Source of the DNA: Hirundichthys speculiger
Taxonomy: Eukaryota > Chordata > Actinopteri > Beloniformes > Exocoetidae
DNA length: 64,000 nucleotides
Assembly: GCA_018398805.1 (NCBI GenBank)
Contig: JAGFBZ010000900.1
Location: 2,046,001-2,110,000, forward strand
Direction: 5' to 3'
The translations under genes and the position numbers were made by a program. The stretch's first letter is position 1; each line of letters opens with the position of its first letter. Positions 1-11,878 of the stretch are shown one piece after another. The notes below the pieces were generated by a model, which saw nothing but the letters and a program-made list of their open reading frames with translations, searched no databases and was not told where the DNA came from.

Positions 1-1924
1 ACTTTAACAGGAGGGAGTGTACAAAAGAGATATAAACAGAGAGAGGTAAAGAAAGGACAAATGATTGTTTAGCAAAAGAATCAGCTGTGTCACTGAACAG
101 TCATCGGGGTGAAAATAACCACATTACTAACAGCTCCACGTGTGGGTGTGCGTGGTTATCCGCACATGAATTTGCTTTTTGAACCAGGAAAAACCAGTTT
201 CAATGAGTGAGGTTTTATTTTTGATTCAAATAAATGATCTCACTCGCTCAGTATCAGCCTGTCATGTCGACAGTGCTGATGGCTCAGAGATTAAAGGACC
301 CTCCAGACCGCCATTTTTCTGCACTTTGACTATTTTGGTGGACAAACTAATCCCTGTAAATCTGATCAAAGATTTGGGAGAAACCCAACCATATGTGGAG
401 GAGATTAGTGTAGAGTTTTGGCCTTCCCTCAATTTCCTCACTTCAGATAACGGGAGTTGTGGACACCCACACACAATCAAATTCCACTTTAACCAGTGTG
501 TTTTCTGACATTCTCATTGGAGGGAGGGATTTTGACAAGATAGATAGAACGAAAGAAAAAAAGAAAGAAAGAAAGAAAGAAAGAAGAGATGGAAGATTTG
601 AAAATTATACTAAAAAGCAGGAAGCTGAGAAGTAGATTAAGGGTGTTCAGATTTGATTTCTATGGCAGATATAATGACGGTTAGTTTTCTATTCATCTCC
701 TTGGCTCGGTGGGAGAACAGTAGGCAAATCGGGTTTTAGGAACTGGCCAGTGGGCAATGAGGAGGGCTATTAAAGGATCATTACCATCTCCTGCCATTAC
801 GGAGCTGTTCCTCCTGGAGGAATTACCTTGGTAATGAGACCAACCTGAAACTGACTGCTTGCGGCAAACCCAACATACATTACACCGGAACGCTGTGACA
901 CACACGCCCACACACATTCAAAGACACACAATTTGAATTGATAAGGCTTGTTGCTGCCTCCTTGCACATCAAAGTGAGCTCATGCACACGTACTCAAACA
1001 CCCACGTTCACGACAATCCGCTTGAACTGGTGAATAGGAGTCCAATTAATCCTTCTGACAGCTGCTTGTTTGTGTGCTTGACATTAACAGGATGGCACAT
1101 GTTTTCTTTCATTTCATTTACCCTCTCTTACTGCTCTGTCTGAGGACGTCCTGTCGTTTTCCCACACTGAAATGCGCTGTGACACTCTGTCTTCTGCGTG
1201 CACTCTGGAGCTGGTGAGCTACAAGCAGTCGTTAAGCTGATAAGCTATCTAAGAGACAAATACCATTTGTGACAGTAGCAAAATCTTTTTTTCTGTTTTG
1301 TGTTCCACTGCGTCATGGAGGGTGAGATGGAAAAAACATTTCAAGCAGAAGATTTTGTGCCTCGTGAAGAAAACCTAAACACTGTATTAAAGGTATACTC
1401 AAATATTTTGGGAATAAGCTTATTTATTTTCTTTTTTTTTTTTTTGTTATGGGGGGGTTGCGTCTCATTTTACGTATTTCTTTCTACACAAAACAAATGT
1501 ACAAGTTACAACAATGTTAGATGTTGTAATTAACTTTAAGTAAGAATGCTAATCTTGACTCAGAGGTTGATGGTGAAATAAGCTAAATCTCAAATATTTG
1601 GGAAATACATTTTTCCTTTGCTATGTTATATTTTGACATGTATACATTCATATGTGATAAAATAAGAATGCATGTTCACAATGAGTGCAAAACCCAGTTT
1701 CTAAAAAAAGTTGGGATGACATGTTTCCAAATTATAGACTTTTGTGAAATGTGTTTTTAAATTTTAGTTCAAGGTGAAGCAAATTTTTTTCAAAATTTAG
1801 TCAATTCCTTCAGTTTCCAACCTTGTTTTTTTAAATATAAGGGATTCACTCAGGAACATGAGCATGTTTGTTGAATTAAATGAACCACAGCAGCTTGGTT
1901 TAAGTTATATATCGGTATGTTTAT
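1..1924. other. Gene-free stretch
   Basis: No supportable gene is seen. The reading frames present are short, lack recognisable domains and overlap each other on both strands. Positions 735-870 look like single-copy sequence and include an inverted repeat around 820-835 (ATTACC/GGTAAT), so this part could be conserved noncoding DNA, but that is only a guess. Positions 1685-1860 have the style of a teleost DNA-transposon remnant (runs of A, the words aagttggg and gacatg), but no terminal repeats could be paired. Confidence 0.5.
551..586. repeat. (GAAA)n microsatellite
   Basis: An imperfect GAAA tetranucleotide run of about 36 bp in purine-rich surroundings. It is a simple repeat with no linked element recognised. 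Confidence 0.9.
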
Positions 1925-2587
1925 GTGAACGTGCATCATGAGTAGGTCATGGTGTCCCACAGGGTTCTATACTTGGGCTGACACATTTCACTCTATATAT
2001 ACTTCTATTAGGTTGTATGGGATATGATAATCAGACCTTTACTTTAATTTCATTACTAATGGAACTAAACTTTCATTGCTATGCAGGTGATACGCCGCTA
2101 TAACTATCCATGTAGCCAGATGAGACCTGAAAACTAACTGGACTACAAGAGTGCCTGAATTTAAAAAAAGCTTGTCTTTGGATGTGAACACTTCAGAAAT
2201 AGACTGTCTCGTTATATCATATCCCTGGTTGGCATTACTTTGGCATCTCGTTACCAATTAGGAACCTTGAAGTTATTTTTTGGCCAGGATTTGTTTCTAG
2301 AACAACCTTTTTTGATTGGACTACTGCAATTTCTGGTTGGTAAAATTACTGAACTGCCTCCAACTGATCCAAAATGCCCCAGCCAGAGTTCTGATGAGAA
2401 TTATCTAAAGAGATCATATTTCCCCAGTATTAGCTTCCTGTCACATTCAGAACACAATTCAACAATCTTCTACTGGTATATAAAATTCTTAAGGACCTAG
2501 TTTCCTCTTATTTTAAATAAGTAATAGTTCCATATTATCCCAGTGGAGCACTTTACTCTCAAACTGTAGGCTTATTTGAATGGCAGG
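1925..2587 (+). mobile_element. L2/Maui-type LINE fragment, 5' part (reverse transcriptase remnant)
   Basis: Degraded copy of the same LINE family as the better copy at about 18.2-20.1 kb. Shared landmarks are the gtcccacagggttc stretch near 1955 (the PQGSVLGP region of the reverse transcriptase) and the catalytic box near 2075-2095. There the usual Y-A-D-D reads Y-A-G-D and a stop codon follows a few residues later, so the copy is dead. The LINE is interrupted at about 2588 by a hAT transposon and resumes after 5195. It lacks the 5' half, as is usual for 5'-truncated LINE insertions. Confidence 0.8.
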
Positions 2588-2985
2588 CAGAGGCAATGGC
2601 GCCTGCAGAGGGGGTCCGGAGGGGCCGTGGCCCCCCCAAGCAAATAGTTGGCCCCCTCACTGGCCCCCCCATGAGGGACAGCCACCATCAACTTGACAGC
2701 ATCAAGCCAGAGGCAGCCAAATATGAGCAACTACCCATCAGCCAATCAGAAAATTGCATACTGTCACATATCAGCCAATCAGAAAATATCAATACTGTAT
2801 CTGGGTACGATTCGAATAATCAACCGCGGGCTAGATGACAAGGAGAGGAGACACGTCTTCAAATGAGCTCAGTGAGTGATCTCATCTTAATTTACAAAAG
2901 GGAAAAATGAGAGCACTGTCAGTTGGGTAATATTAGTTTTTTGTAACTCACAAGACCGCATGTAAACTTTAGCCATCACAGTCTC

Positions 2986-3584
2986 TTGCTAACTTTAGCA
3001 GCCTCACCATACACACCACTGACGGTTACACTGGACTCAACAACAATCACACACTGTCAGGTTTATTTTTATTTTGTCAGGATTTTTTGTCGGAGGAGTG
3101 CAGGTGACAGCATTGTATGGACAAAGACCTTTCACACAAACATTTTCATTCCAGTGATTGATGCTTTAAATCCTTTAAGTGCCACTTTTTGTAACAAAGA
3201 TGACATATTTAGATTGGCAACAAAGCGTATGGTAGAGGGAGAACTTGAGATTCCTCAGCTCAAATGATTGACAGATAGAAAACAGAAAAATGGCTCAGCA
3301 ACACCCTTAAGTCTACAAGAGGACTCAGTTTTTATTGGGTTATTTAAGCTGTGCAAGATTGCATGTTAATACTGCAGGGTACTACTACTCTGAATGCAGC
3401 CCTTTCTACTCTCAAGCTGATCAAGACCTACTTAAGAAATGGTTTGACTGATGACAGGCTGAGCAGTTTGGGGGTTTTGAGCATTCAGTCCAGAAGTTCA
3501 AAAGTCCTAAATCTTGAGGACTTTGTGGATGCCTTTGCTAAAATGCAGAAGAATACAGTTGTACTGATCCAGATGTGCATCTGA
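2986..3584 (+). pseudogene. hAT transposase remnant, C-terminal part with dimerization region
   Basis: Two reading-frame pieces look like the end of a hAT transposase. The first (2986-3267) contains a stretch reading FHTNIFIPVIDAL, like the segment before the central helical region in TTF-finger/hAT proteins. The second (3351-3584) contains TLKLIKTYLRNGLTDDRLSS, which matches the conserved C-terminal hAT dimerization helix (FS.LK.IKTYLR...RL..L), followed by acidic and lysine-rich residues. The N-terminal zinc finger and the catalytic Asp residues are not recognisable, and the pieces lie in different frames. The product, if any, would not be active. The assignment is by motif recognition only. 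Confidence 0.65.
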
Positions 3585-3912
3585 TGACTGAAAGGGAGGA
3601 ACAGCTGGATAGATGGTGAACTGTCAAACTGTCATGTGATGTAATTAATGGATGGACGGATTGATGGATAGTCAGACTGGGTGGCTGGTATAAATGGAAG
3701 TAAATGAAAATAAATCGATCATTAAGTAGATCTTAATGGCTTAGAGCTTTTTATTAAGACCAGGGTTCAACTTTCGTGGTTACCCATAGTACCCTACTTT
3801 CGTGGCGGGCACACAACTCTCTAGACTTGCTTTCCCAGCGAGAAACCATCGTTTTAATTTTATAACTGTACAGGAATCCATCAAAAATGGAAAAAACAAT
3901 TCATGCAATGCT

Positions 3913-4619
3913 ACTGGTGGTCCTGCTGCAGAAGATGCTGGTGGTCCTGCTGCTGCAGAAGATGCTGGTGGTCCTGCTGCTGCAGAAGCTGCTGGTGGTC
4001 CTGCTGCTGCAGAAGCTGCTGGTGGTCCTGATGCTGCAGAAGATGCTGGTGGTCCTGCTGCTGCAGAAGCTACTGGTGGTCCTGCTGCTGCAGAAGCTAC
4101 TGGTGGTCCTGTTGCTGCAGGAGCTGCTGGTGGTCCTGCTGCTGCAGAAGATGCTGGTGGTCCTGCTGCTGCAGAAGATGCTGGTGGTCCTGCTGCTGCA
4201 GAAGCTACTGGTGGTCCTGCTGCTGCAGAAGCTGCTGGTGGTCCTGTTGCTGCAGGAGCTGCTGGTGGTCCTGCTGCTGCAGAAGATGCTGGTGGTCCTG
4301 CTGCTGCAGAAGATGCTGGTGGTCCTGCTGCTGCAGAAGATGCTGGTGGTCCTGCTGCTGCAGAAGATGCTGGTGGTCCTGCTGCTGCAGAAGATGCTGG
4401 TGGTCCTGCTGCAGAAGATGCTGGTGGTCCTGCTGCTGCAGAAGATGCTGGTGGTCCTGCTGCTGCAGAAGATGCTGGTGGTCCTGCTGCTGCAGAAGAT
4501 GCTGGTGGTCCTGCTGCTGCAGAAGATGCTGGTGGTCCTGCTGCTGCAGAAGATGCTGGTGGTCCTGCTGCTGCAGAAGATGCTGGTGGTCCTGCTGCTG
4601 CAGAAGATGCTGGTGGTTC
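3913..4619. repeat. 27-bp minisatellite, about 26 copies
   Basis: Tandem units of 27 bp (core ggtggtcctgctgctgcag followed by aagatgct), with a few 24-bp units and variant units near the left end. Because 27 is a multiple of 3 and the unit has no stop in several frames, long open frames run through the array on both strands. On the plus strand one frame is G-G-P-A-A-A-E-D-A repeated and another is L/V-rich. On the minus strand there is a collagen-like G-P-P-A-S-S-A-A-A pattern. These frames start at or use GTG codons and have no flanking coding evidence, so they are explained by the repeat. Confidence 0.92.
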
Positions 4620-5195
4620 TGCCAGGGCTAAATCCCTGTTAATTTGTGCAAACCACAATTTGTTGTAATATGAAAGAAGTCCCAGGTTACTCTTTAACCC
4701 AAATAAAAGTTACTCTTAAGTGATCCCCTGCTAATTTGCCTCATAAGTCTGAAACATTTGACCTCTTTAAAAGAAAAAGAAATTTAAAAACTCCCCAAAA
4801 TATGGGGCTGATTTAGATCACAGATATTACCAGATTGCTTTTTGGTCAAATTTTTTCGGGGGGGGCATGCCCCCAGACCACCGAGTTGCTTTGCAGTTTT
4901 GCTGCTTTGCAGGTGGTTTGGCAACCAACTTTTCATAAGGGAACCAAATGTTTCTAAGTTTGGTGCCCTCATGGTAACAAACTATTTATTCTAAAGGGGA
5001 AACCCTGATTACAACACCTTAAACACTGCAAAACAGTTATGTAATGCCAGGGCTAGGTGAAGATTTTGTCTTATTTACATACTGTAGTGTCTTGTCTATG
5101 TTGTTTATGTTTTTAAGGGTGCCTCCATGGGCCCCCCCAACATTTTAACAGGCCCACCTGGCCCCCCCAGAAAATATTTTCTGCAGGTGCCTCTG

Positions 5196-5275
5196 CCACA
5201 GAGGCTCTTCTCGTGTGGAACCAGTTCCCAGTTAGTGTTCAGGAAGCAAATGCTCTCTTAAGAATAAGCTTTTTT
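5196..5275 (+). mobile_element. L2/Maui-type LINE fragment, 3' part after the hAT insertion
   Basis: The sequence aggctcttctcgtgtggaacc and the following aggaagcaaatgctc align in order with the LINE C-terminal region at 19850-19910 (LLWNQLPVWVQEA in that copy). This proves that 1925-2587 and 5196-5275 were once one element. Similarity fades in the T-run at 5270-5285. Confidence 0.7.
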
Positions 5276-8200
5276 TTTTTTTTTTGATGAAGCATATATT
5301 GAGGGATAACTTCACTGATGAAGTGCATTTACTTTACTTATATGTACATGCGATTACGTCGTCTCTTTCCTCTTGCACTGCTTTCAGTCTTGTTGCTTTT
5401 CAACATCATTTGCACTGGTAATATTTAAGACAGTACTTAAATTTCTTTTGAAATACTGTGGAACCACCACACCTGTTTAATAGGCGCTTCAGGTCTTAAT
5501 GACTAATAGAGGTGCTGTGAATATTTTAAGATAAAGCCTTACGGTGAAAACACTTATGAAAAAGGTTCTATTTAATAAATAGATCTTCTGTGAATCAAAT
5601 AATCTGCAGGTCTAAAGAGGGAGTGATCCATATGATAATTATAGTGGATTTTTATTTTTATAGGTGGAAAATAGATGTCCAAAATGGAGGAAATAAAGTT
5701 TTTTTTTCTAGCATGTATAGTTCACACATGAGTTCACTTGTTTATTATGGCTGTGGTAAAAGGTTGACAACTGGAATTCATTATGTATTGAACTAAATAG
5801 ACCGAAATAGATAGCTGTTATTAGGTGCTTCAAGTTTGGCATTGTAAAGACAGACTTTGGGTAGAGCAGCACTTTAATCACATCTCTGTTCTCCATATAT
5901 GCTATATATAGAAAAGCAGTGATGGATGGCGACGGGAACTCTGTGTAACATCTATAGAGACACTGGGATGGATATGTAACCAAGATGTCACAATGTTTTG
6001 TGTTTATAAGCATACCATAGCTGATAAAAACTCAAGTCCCAGTAACTATCAGCTTAACATATATAAGAAAGTGTATACACCCAAACACAGACATACTCAC
6101 TCACCATTATTTACAGTATCTTTCCAAGGGCAGAGCCCATTCCAGCTTTATGGTGGACCCAAAGACACAGTGTGGGCAGTGAGGGCTTTAGCCAAAAAAA
6201 CTTTATAGCATCATAAAAAGAGTTATATCTCATCTTACAAACATAAAAAAACATGTTGGAGAGCTACCAAGAAGAGAGCTTGAAGTCCTCCCTGCTTTCT
6301 AAGGGGTGGTCGGGTACTTCCATGAAGAAATCAGATAAAGCTGCTTAATGATACTGTAATGATTAGGCACAACATTTATGCTGGTCACGAAATACTACCA
6401 CTCAAATTCTTTATTCCATAAGATTCCATATGAATTGCCAGGTGTTTTATGGAAATGTTTATTGCATCATATGGCACTATGAGAAGAAGCATCTCAGACC
6501 GAAAACCGAAATACTCCAACAGCTCAGAGTGCTCCATGTAAATAGCAAAAGGGAGTATGACCAGGAACCTTTGTTCATGTTTTATCCTTCTACTTGTAGA
6601 GGGTGTTTCAGCTTTAAAAAAAAAAAAAAAAAAAAATTTTAAAAATGTAAAATAAAAGTGTGGTTGACTGCATGTACACTCAGGGACTTATATGTAGAAA
6701 GGTTTACACCTGGCCAGGTGTTATACACTCTAGTCCAGAAGGATGTAGATTAAAGTGGATCATCTGAAGGTACACTCTACTCAGCTGAGATCAGTAGGAT
6801 GCTTCCAACCAATCACTCAGTTGTGACTGGGAGTTGCTCTTTACAGCCGCGATTGCTTGTTTCGCATAATGGAAAACACTCCAGATGATCCTCCAAGGCC
6901 CTTTTTAGTTAGCTAGAAGGGCAGCCTGTCACACTGGGGAGCACTCATGGATAGAGTTAACACTTAACGCTAAGGTTGGTTGAGTAACGATTTAGCACTT
7001 GGTTTTACATATACAGACTGCACATCTCACACACGACTCACGGCCAATGATGAAGCAAGAAAACAGGAAAGTAAGAGCTGAGAAGAACTGCTGCCACATC
7101 CCCATTTGCCGAATAACATAATAGTTTTAGCACAGCGTCATCATTTTTGAATCACTGTCACAAAAGAAAAACTGAATTTCATAGTTAGCACATGTTGTGG
7201 GAGCAGATGCAATCGAAAGTATACGTTTAGTCACAGTGGAGAACTTTTGTCTCCCCCTGCTGGTATGGAGAGGTATTGCTTATAATATTTATCTGTTATT
7301 ATGATGTTTGTCCATGTTGCCAATCAGTTTCTCTTTATTAACGTGCAATTCTTCTTCTCAGCAACACGTTTCTTATTAATGCTGTGCATGTCTAAATCCT
7401 CTTGGATGCTACCACAGGCTCCACTACACTTCTTGCTTCTGGAGCAATTAAGTGAGGATGTAAATTTAGAAATACATTTTTTTTTAACTCCAGTACAATG
7501 AAATATATGAGGAGATTTTACAAGGAAATGGCAGACTTAATCAATATTACGTGGGCTTACTGGGCAAGAGCTTGAATGCAGCAGATGTTCATTTATATGT
7601 AAAAGTCACATATTCTGGCTCAAAAGGGAAATGAGGAAGCCGGAAAGAAACACTTGCAAATATCACATGTCTCCACAATGCATAATTGTGTAGTAAATAA
7701 CACCTTATAGCTACTTGCATGACTGCTTTTTTCTGAGTAAATTAATTGCAATACAAAATCAAACACAAAGCAGAAGTTCGCAAATCATTGCAGCTGATGT
7801 TTAATTACCTTTCATTTATCAAAACTTCAAATCATCAGCTGTTTATTAGACTGTAAATTAAGATATATAACATATCTGAAAGCAACTGTTAATATCGCAG
7901 TGCAGCTGTTTTCTGTTATTTAGTGAACCACTGAATCCACTTGAGTGCAGAACAAAACAAAAGGTTCCCAGTGATGAATCTACTGTCTGACCTGAATTTT
8001 GAATCTTTTACATAATACTAATTTTCTCTCTCTCTTTCACAGCCTCTGTCTGCCTCCCTGGCTCTGCCTTCATGAGATAGACCAACACTTAGAGATTTGC
8101 ATAGACTGAATCGGGGAAAAAGAGGAGAGATCGGGGTGTGCGAGCGGGGTGCAGGGAGGTTCAGCGCTTCTCAGAGGCAGACAAAGACAGAGATCACCAA

Positions 8201-8744
8201 TCTGTCAGCGTGAAACCAGCCATTCAGTCTGAGAGGCATCAAGCATGATAATCCCAAGGGAGTGCAGAGGTGTGTGTGTGTGTGTATGCGTAAAATGGCA
8301 TGTGAACAGTCTAGTCCGCAGGTGGGTTTAAAATGATTATGTGATGATATGCGCATGAGGCGTGTGGGGCAACTTATAACTGCATGTGAGACACGGAGGT
8401 CAAAGCCTGAGTGTAATTTGTTTGGCGTGTGCGAGCGTGCGTTCGCATGCATCTCCATGTTTCTATGCATGAATCTGGAAAGAAGAGCACTTTGTAAGCG
8501 GTGTGTGAAAACCTCTAAGTAGGGTGATGAGGTTACAGAGGATGCGCTGTGCAACCACCATGTCATAACACAATATGATTTGTTCGAGATCGTGCTGCAC
8601 AGTGAATGAAGGGAGCGAAAGCTTTACAACGTTGGGCTAATCCACCGACACTTTCCCCAACTTTTCAAGAATTAATGTTTTAAGTTTCTAAGCCTTCTGC
8701 TCTGCAGTGCTAAGGATCTCAGCAGGGGAAATGGATGACTGTAA
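5276..8744. other. Gene-free stretch with simple repeats
   Basis: No gene is recognised. It contains a pure A-run at 6616-6636 and a short (TG)n at 8270-8285. Reading frames are short, without domains and often across simple sequence. From about 8040 to 8560 the composition becomes richer in G and CpG (for example around 8100-8160), without a convincing exon. Confidence 0.45.
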
Positions 8745-8746
8745 TA

Positions 8747-9432
8747 CAGTGATCCCTTATTTTTCGCGGTTAATGGGGACCGACGCCCCCCCGCGTAAAT
8801 CAAAATCTGCGAACTGGAGCCGGAGCCCCCTGAGCCTCAATAATGTGTTTAAAATATGTTTAAAACCCCCAAAAAGTAGCAAAACAAGACAAAGGCTCAA
8901 CTGTGGTCTTTCTGTTACCTTCACAGCCTCTGGTCTCTGAACCGTAGTAAAGAAACCGCTGGTATTGTGCTATTTTTGGCTCGTAATTAGCGGCTAACAC
9001 GCTAACAACAACAAAACAAAAAGTCCGGTTTTCTCTGTATGGAACGAGCACTTTATTCTGGCACTGCAGGAACTTGTAACATCACACAGGTTGTATTGTT
9101 GGGCTCCTGTCGGTTAACAGAGAATGTAAATCTATACACGCTGGGCTGCTGTTGATGCTCACTCCACTTTTCATCTAACCCCGTTTTCTTCTGCCATCCC
9201 ACAACACACACACTACATTACCCATAAGGCCACATCATTACCCATAAAGCCACCTTCTTAAAGGGGCCAGGCTGGCTCACAGCATTTCTTCACTGTGAGA
9301 GAACGCGCACAACATCCTGTGACGTTTCCGTGATTTTTAAAATTTTTAAAAATGATATTATATATTTCTGAAAAAAATACACGAATAACTAAAACCGCGG
9401 AACTTAAACCGCGAAGTGGCAAGGGATCCCTG
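8747..9432 (+). mobile_element. pogo/Tigger-like nonautonomous DNA transposon (686 bp)
   Basis: The left end starts CAGTGATCCCTTATTTTTCG and the right end, reverse-complemented, starts CAGGGATCCCTTGCCACTTC. Both are followed by CGCGGT-type sequence. A TA dinucleotide flanks each side (8745-8746 and 9433-9434), the duplication expected for Tc1/mariner/pogo elements. The interior has no transposase, so it is a deletion derivative or MITE. A terminal fragment of the same family lies at 44035-44092 on the minus strand. Confidence 0.82.
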
Positions 9433-9439
9433 TATGTAT

Positions 9440-9850
9440 ACAACTGAGCGGACACAACCAGCTTATACATCTCCAAACACCCTCGAGGATACAGCGGACA
9501 AGTGCTCTCGATACTGAAATCCAGAGTCGCCCGGCTTGCTTGGAGACGTCCTTGCGCACATCCCCGCTTGCGATTTATCTTTTTCGTGCCCCCACCAGAG
9601 TGGAGCAGGTGCAGCGTCCTGCTCAAACATGAGAAAGCGCTGCGGAGCGCCGAGGTGTGCTTTGTTTGCCCTCTCTCTGCATGCCTTCCAGCCATGCAGA
9701 TAGCGAGTCCCCCGGTGAAGTCGGGCAAAGCAAAAGGTTGTTTGTGACATGAGCACTGATCCACACCAGCACCACGCCATCGGCCTCTTTAAGCCCCGCC
9801 GTTCTTCTGCTTGTGCCTCGCCGCTTGTTTGTGCTGCTGTTGTGTTAGTT
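9440..9850. promoter_or_regulatory. CpG-rich patch, possible promoter or exon
   Basis: This 400-bp segment is much richer in G+C and CpG than its surroundings, with roughly 25 CpG dinucleotides, dense at 9620-9660 and 9775-9835. It sits directly right of the pogo-like element. A plus-strand frame at 9502-9747 and a longer minus-strand frame run through it, but neither shows a domain, and the minus frame continues into the transposon end, which argues against a gene. It could be an unmethylated CpG island, an exon of a gene not otherwise visible, or an unrecognised repeat. Confidence 0.35.
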
Positions 9851-10781
9851 TAGAGCAGATGTTCACTATGAATCGAATGACGATACGTCATGCTGATATG
9901 ATTAGGTTTTATAATAACTGTGTGTTTTGTGGATCAGTTTTTGACATACAGCAGCTTATTAAAATTGACCTTTTTTTTTCCCCATTTGTGCCCTGTAAGT
10001 TTTGTTGCAGGCTTTATTTTTATGGAAATCGGGTCCTATTATCTTAAATCCTCTAATTCCAAGGGCCCTTCATCGTAATCTGATAAAACTGAATCAAACA
10101 TTTGCAAGCACACCGACTTACAAACATTTGATCTAACCTGCTCTTGGATTTCACATAAGATTTGCTCGGATGGAAAATGCAGCACAAGATAAGAAAGGCT
10201 TTTTAGACTACAGAGAAGCTCCTCACTTGACTGACTACCCGCTTAGGGCAAGAGGGAACAGTGCCATCTAGTGAGATATTTGTATATGTATGGTGTTTGA
10301 AATTGATCTCAGCATGTTATTGACTCTAACAGCTTAAAATGATACAAGAAAATACCCAAATAAATAAAGAACTAAAATGGTTTTTTATTATACTGGTGCT
10401 TACAGATGAGACGGTATGCAGAAAGTCTTAATGTAGCACAATGGCTTAGCAACTACGGCTTATTTTGCCCCTGAGCAAAGCGTCCTACTGAGACTTGATA
10501 CAGACATTATGTTGACAATGTGTTTTTGTTTGTAATCCAATTACCCTGCTGACTACCCACACATTTACCTTGTTAAAACCTTAGCAGAACCCAATTGGTA
10601 GTTTATCCTTTGGGTCACACTGCTAATCTAATACACTCATTACAATTTTGTTTTACACCCCTGATCCATAAATTACAGCATAAACTGATCAGACGCCCTT
10701 TTGAGAAGTTTTTCTTTTCTCAGCAACAAAGGGTTTGGATGAAAGGGTTGATGTGTCTTTTATACAAAATCAATCAGTGAG
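9851..10781. other. Gene-free stretch
   Basis: AT-rich sequence with no recognisable gene, RNA gene or element. Reading frames are short and without domains. Confidence 0.4.
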
Positions 10782-11003
10782 CATCCATCCAACCGTTATC
10801 TATACCCACCACTTTCTGTTCAGAGTGACGGGGGCCTGCTGAGGCCTACCCCGGCTCCCCTTGAGCCAAAAACAAGGGGGTCACCCTGGATAGGTCGCCA
10901 GTCTATCCAAGGAGCCACACATATAGATGAACAATCACACATCCACACATGCACTTCTATGGGCAATTTACAATCAGCATGCATGCTGTCTTTTGACTGA
11001 GGG
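10782..11003 (+). repeat. (CATCC)-family dispersed repeat
   Basis: This matches the very common teleost repeat that begins catccatcc..ttatctatacc, continues through a ctaccccggct / ggtcaccctgga / ggtcgccagtc series and reaches gcacttctatgggcaattta. Related pieces in this window lie at 15684-15813 (minus), 33351-33455, 53945-54121 and 60640-60680. It is probably the 3' part of a non-LTR retrotransposon or a derived SINE; the exact family was not determined. Confidence 0.75.
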
Positions 11004-11878
11004 GGGGGGGGTGCAATCACCGCACAGAAAAGTCTCAGTGAGGCATCTTCTAGCTGTGAGGGAACGGCGCTAACCTCAACGCCACTGAACAGTTTCTGCC
11101 ACACTTTAAATAAAGTTTGCTTTTGGATTAGAATGGAGTTAAAGACAGACAGGAAGGAAAAGGAGTTCTTTGCATGGAGACTTCTTTTAATGATGGTGTT
11201 AAATGGTGGAGTAAAACGAATGAAGAGTGACCCAAGGATGGATGCTTTTTTTTTTTTAGCCAATCAGAGTGTAGATAATGACTTGTTAAAAGTCAAGAAT
11301 CATTAAATTGGTCTCCCATTTGACTAATTATTGACTTAAATTTATATTTTGTCTTCTTGAGGTACACGGTACCTTACCTTGTTAAAAGTGGGCGTGTCAA
11401 AACGGAAGCCCCCTAAAATCTTTAAGGACGCATCCAAAACAGACACGTACATAAAACTGAAGAGTGCTTAAATGGGGATCAGATATGTCACTCAGCCAAA
11501 CATAAAAGAGGAAGAAGATTCTTGTGTGGTGATAGGAGTTTCGAGACAGCCCGCGATCACTCATAAAAACATTCTCAAGAAGTTCAATTGAAATCCCCCC
11601 AAAAAAGACGATTATCAATCAGATAATACATGGTATCTTTGAGTCACGACGGCAGTATGAGACAAATATGGCAAAAGCTCCTCATGTAGCTTTTAGATAA
11701 GATATGTATCTTGAAAGATATCCCAAAAAAAAAATAAAAATCTGTTCAGTCAGACAATCTCCAATCTAATGAATGAGCCTTACAATCCGTCTGAGATTAG
11801 CAAAAACGACTGCAATGAAAAACATCTTTTTCAACTATGAGAAAACAGATTGACGTTTAAAAGTGGCAACACTTATAT
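11004..11878. other. Gene-free stretch
   Basis: No gene is seen. A G-run at 11001-11010 and a T-run near 11248 are the only simple repeats. The last eight bases (11871-11878) are the left target-site duplication of the adjoining hAT MITE. Confidence 0.4.

Larger units (their letters stand above)
2588..5195 (+). mobile_element. hAT-superfamily DNA transposon inserted in the L2 LINE
   Basis: The ends are inverted: CAGAGGCA at 2588-2595 against TGCCTCTG at 5188-5195. A subterminal cctgcaga/tctgcagg pair and C-rich ggcccccc blocks follow at both ends, a layout typical of hAT elements with CAGAGGC termini. The internal transposase is reduced to C-terminal pieces (see 2986-3584). A 27-bp minisatellite occupies 3913-4619. 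The flanking 8-mers (atggcagg and ccacagag) do not match, so the expected 8-bp duplication has decayed or is masked by the similarity between target and terminal sequence (cagaggc also occurs at 5199-5205). The interruption of a continuous LINE supports these limits. Confidence 0.72.

Noticed and set aside
1685..1860. Possible MITE around aagttgggatgacatg
   Set aside because: The wording resembles a teleost repeat, but no inverted ends or target duplication could be found.
3780..4668. Long Ala/Gly/Pro-rich (collagen- or antifreeze-like) reading frames on both strands
   Set aside because: They are created by a 27-bp tandem repeat with no stop in several frames, the plus-strand frame starts only at a GTG, and all three frames coexist over the same array.
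9258..9764. 168-residue minus-strand reading frame
   Set aside because: It runs from the CpG-rich patch into the right end of the pogo-like transposon and has no domain; the open length reflects high GC.
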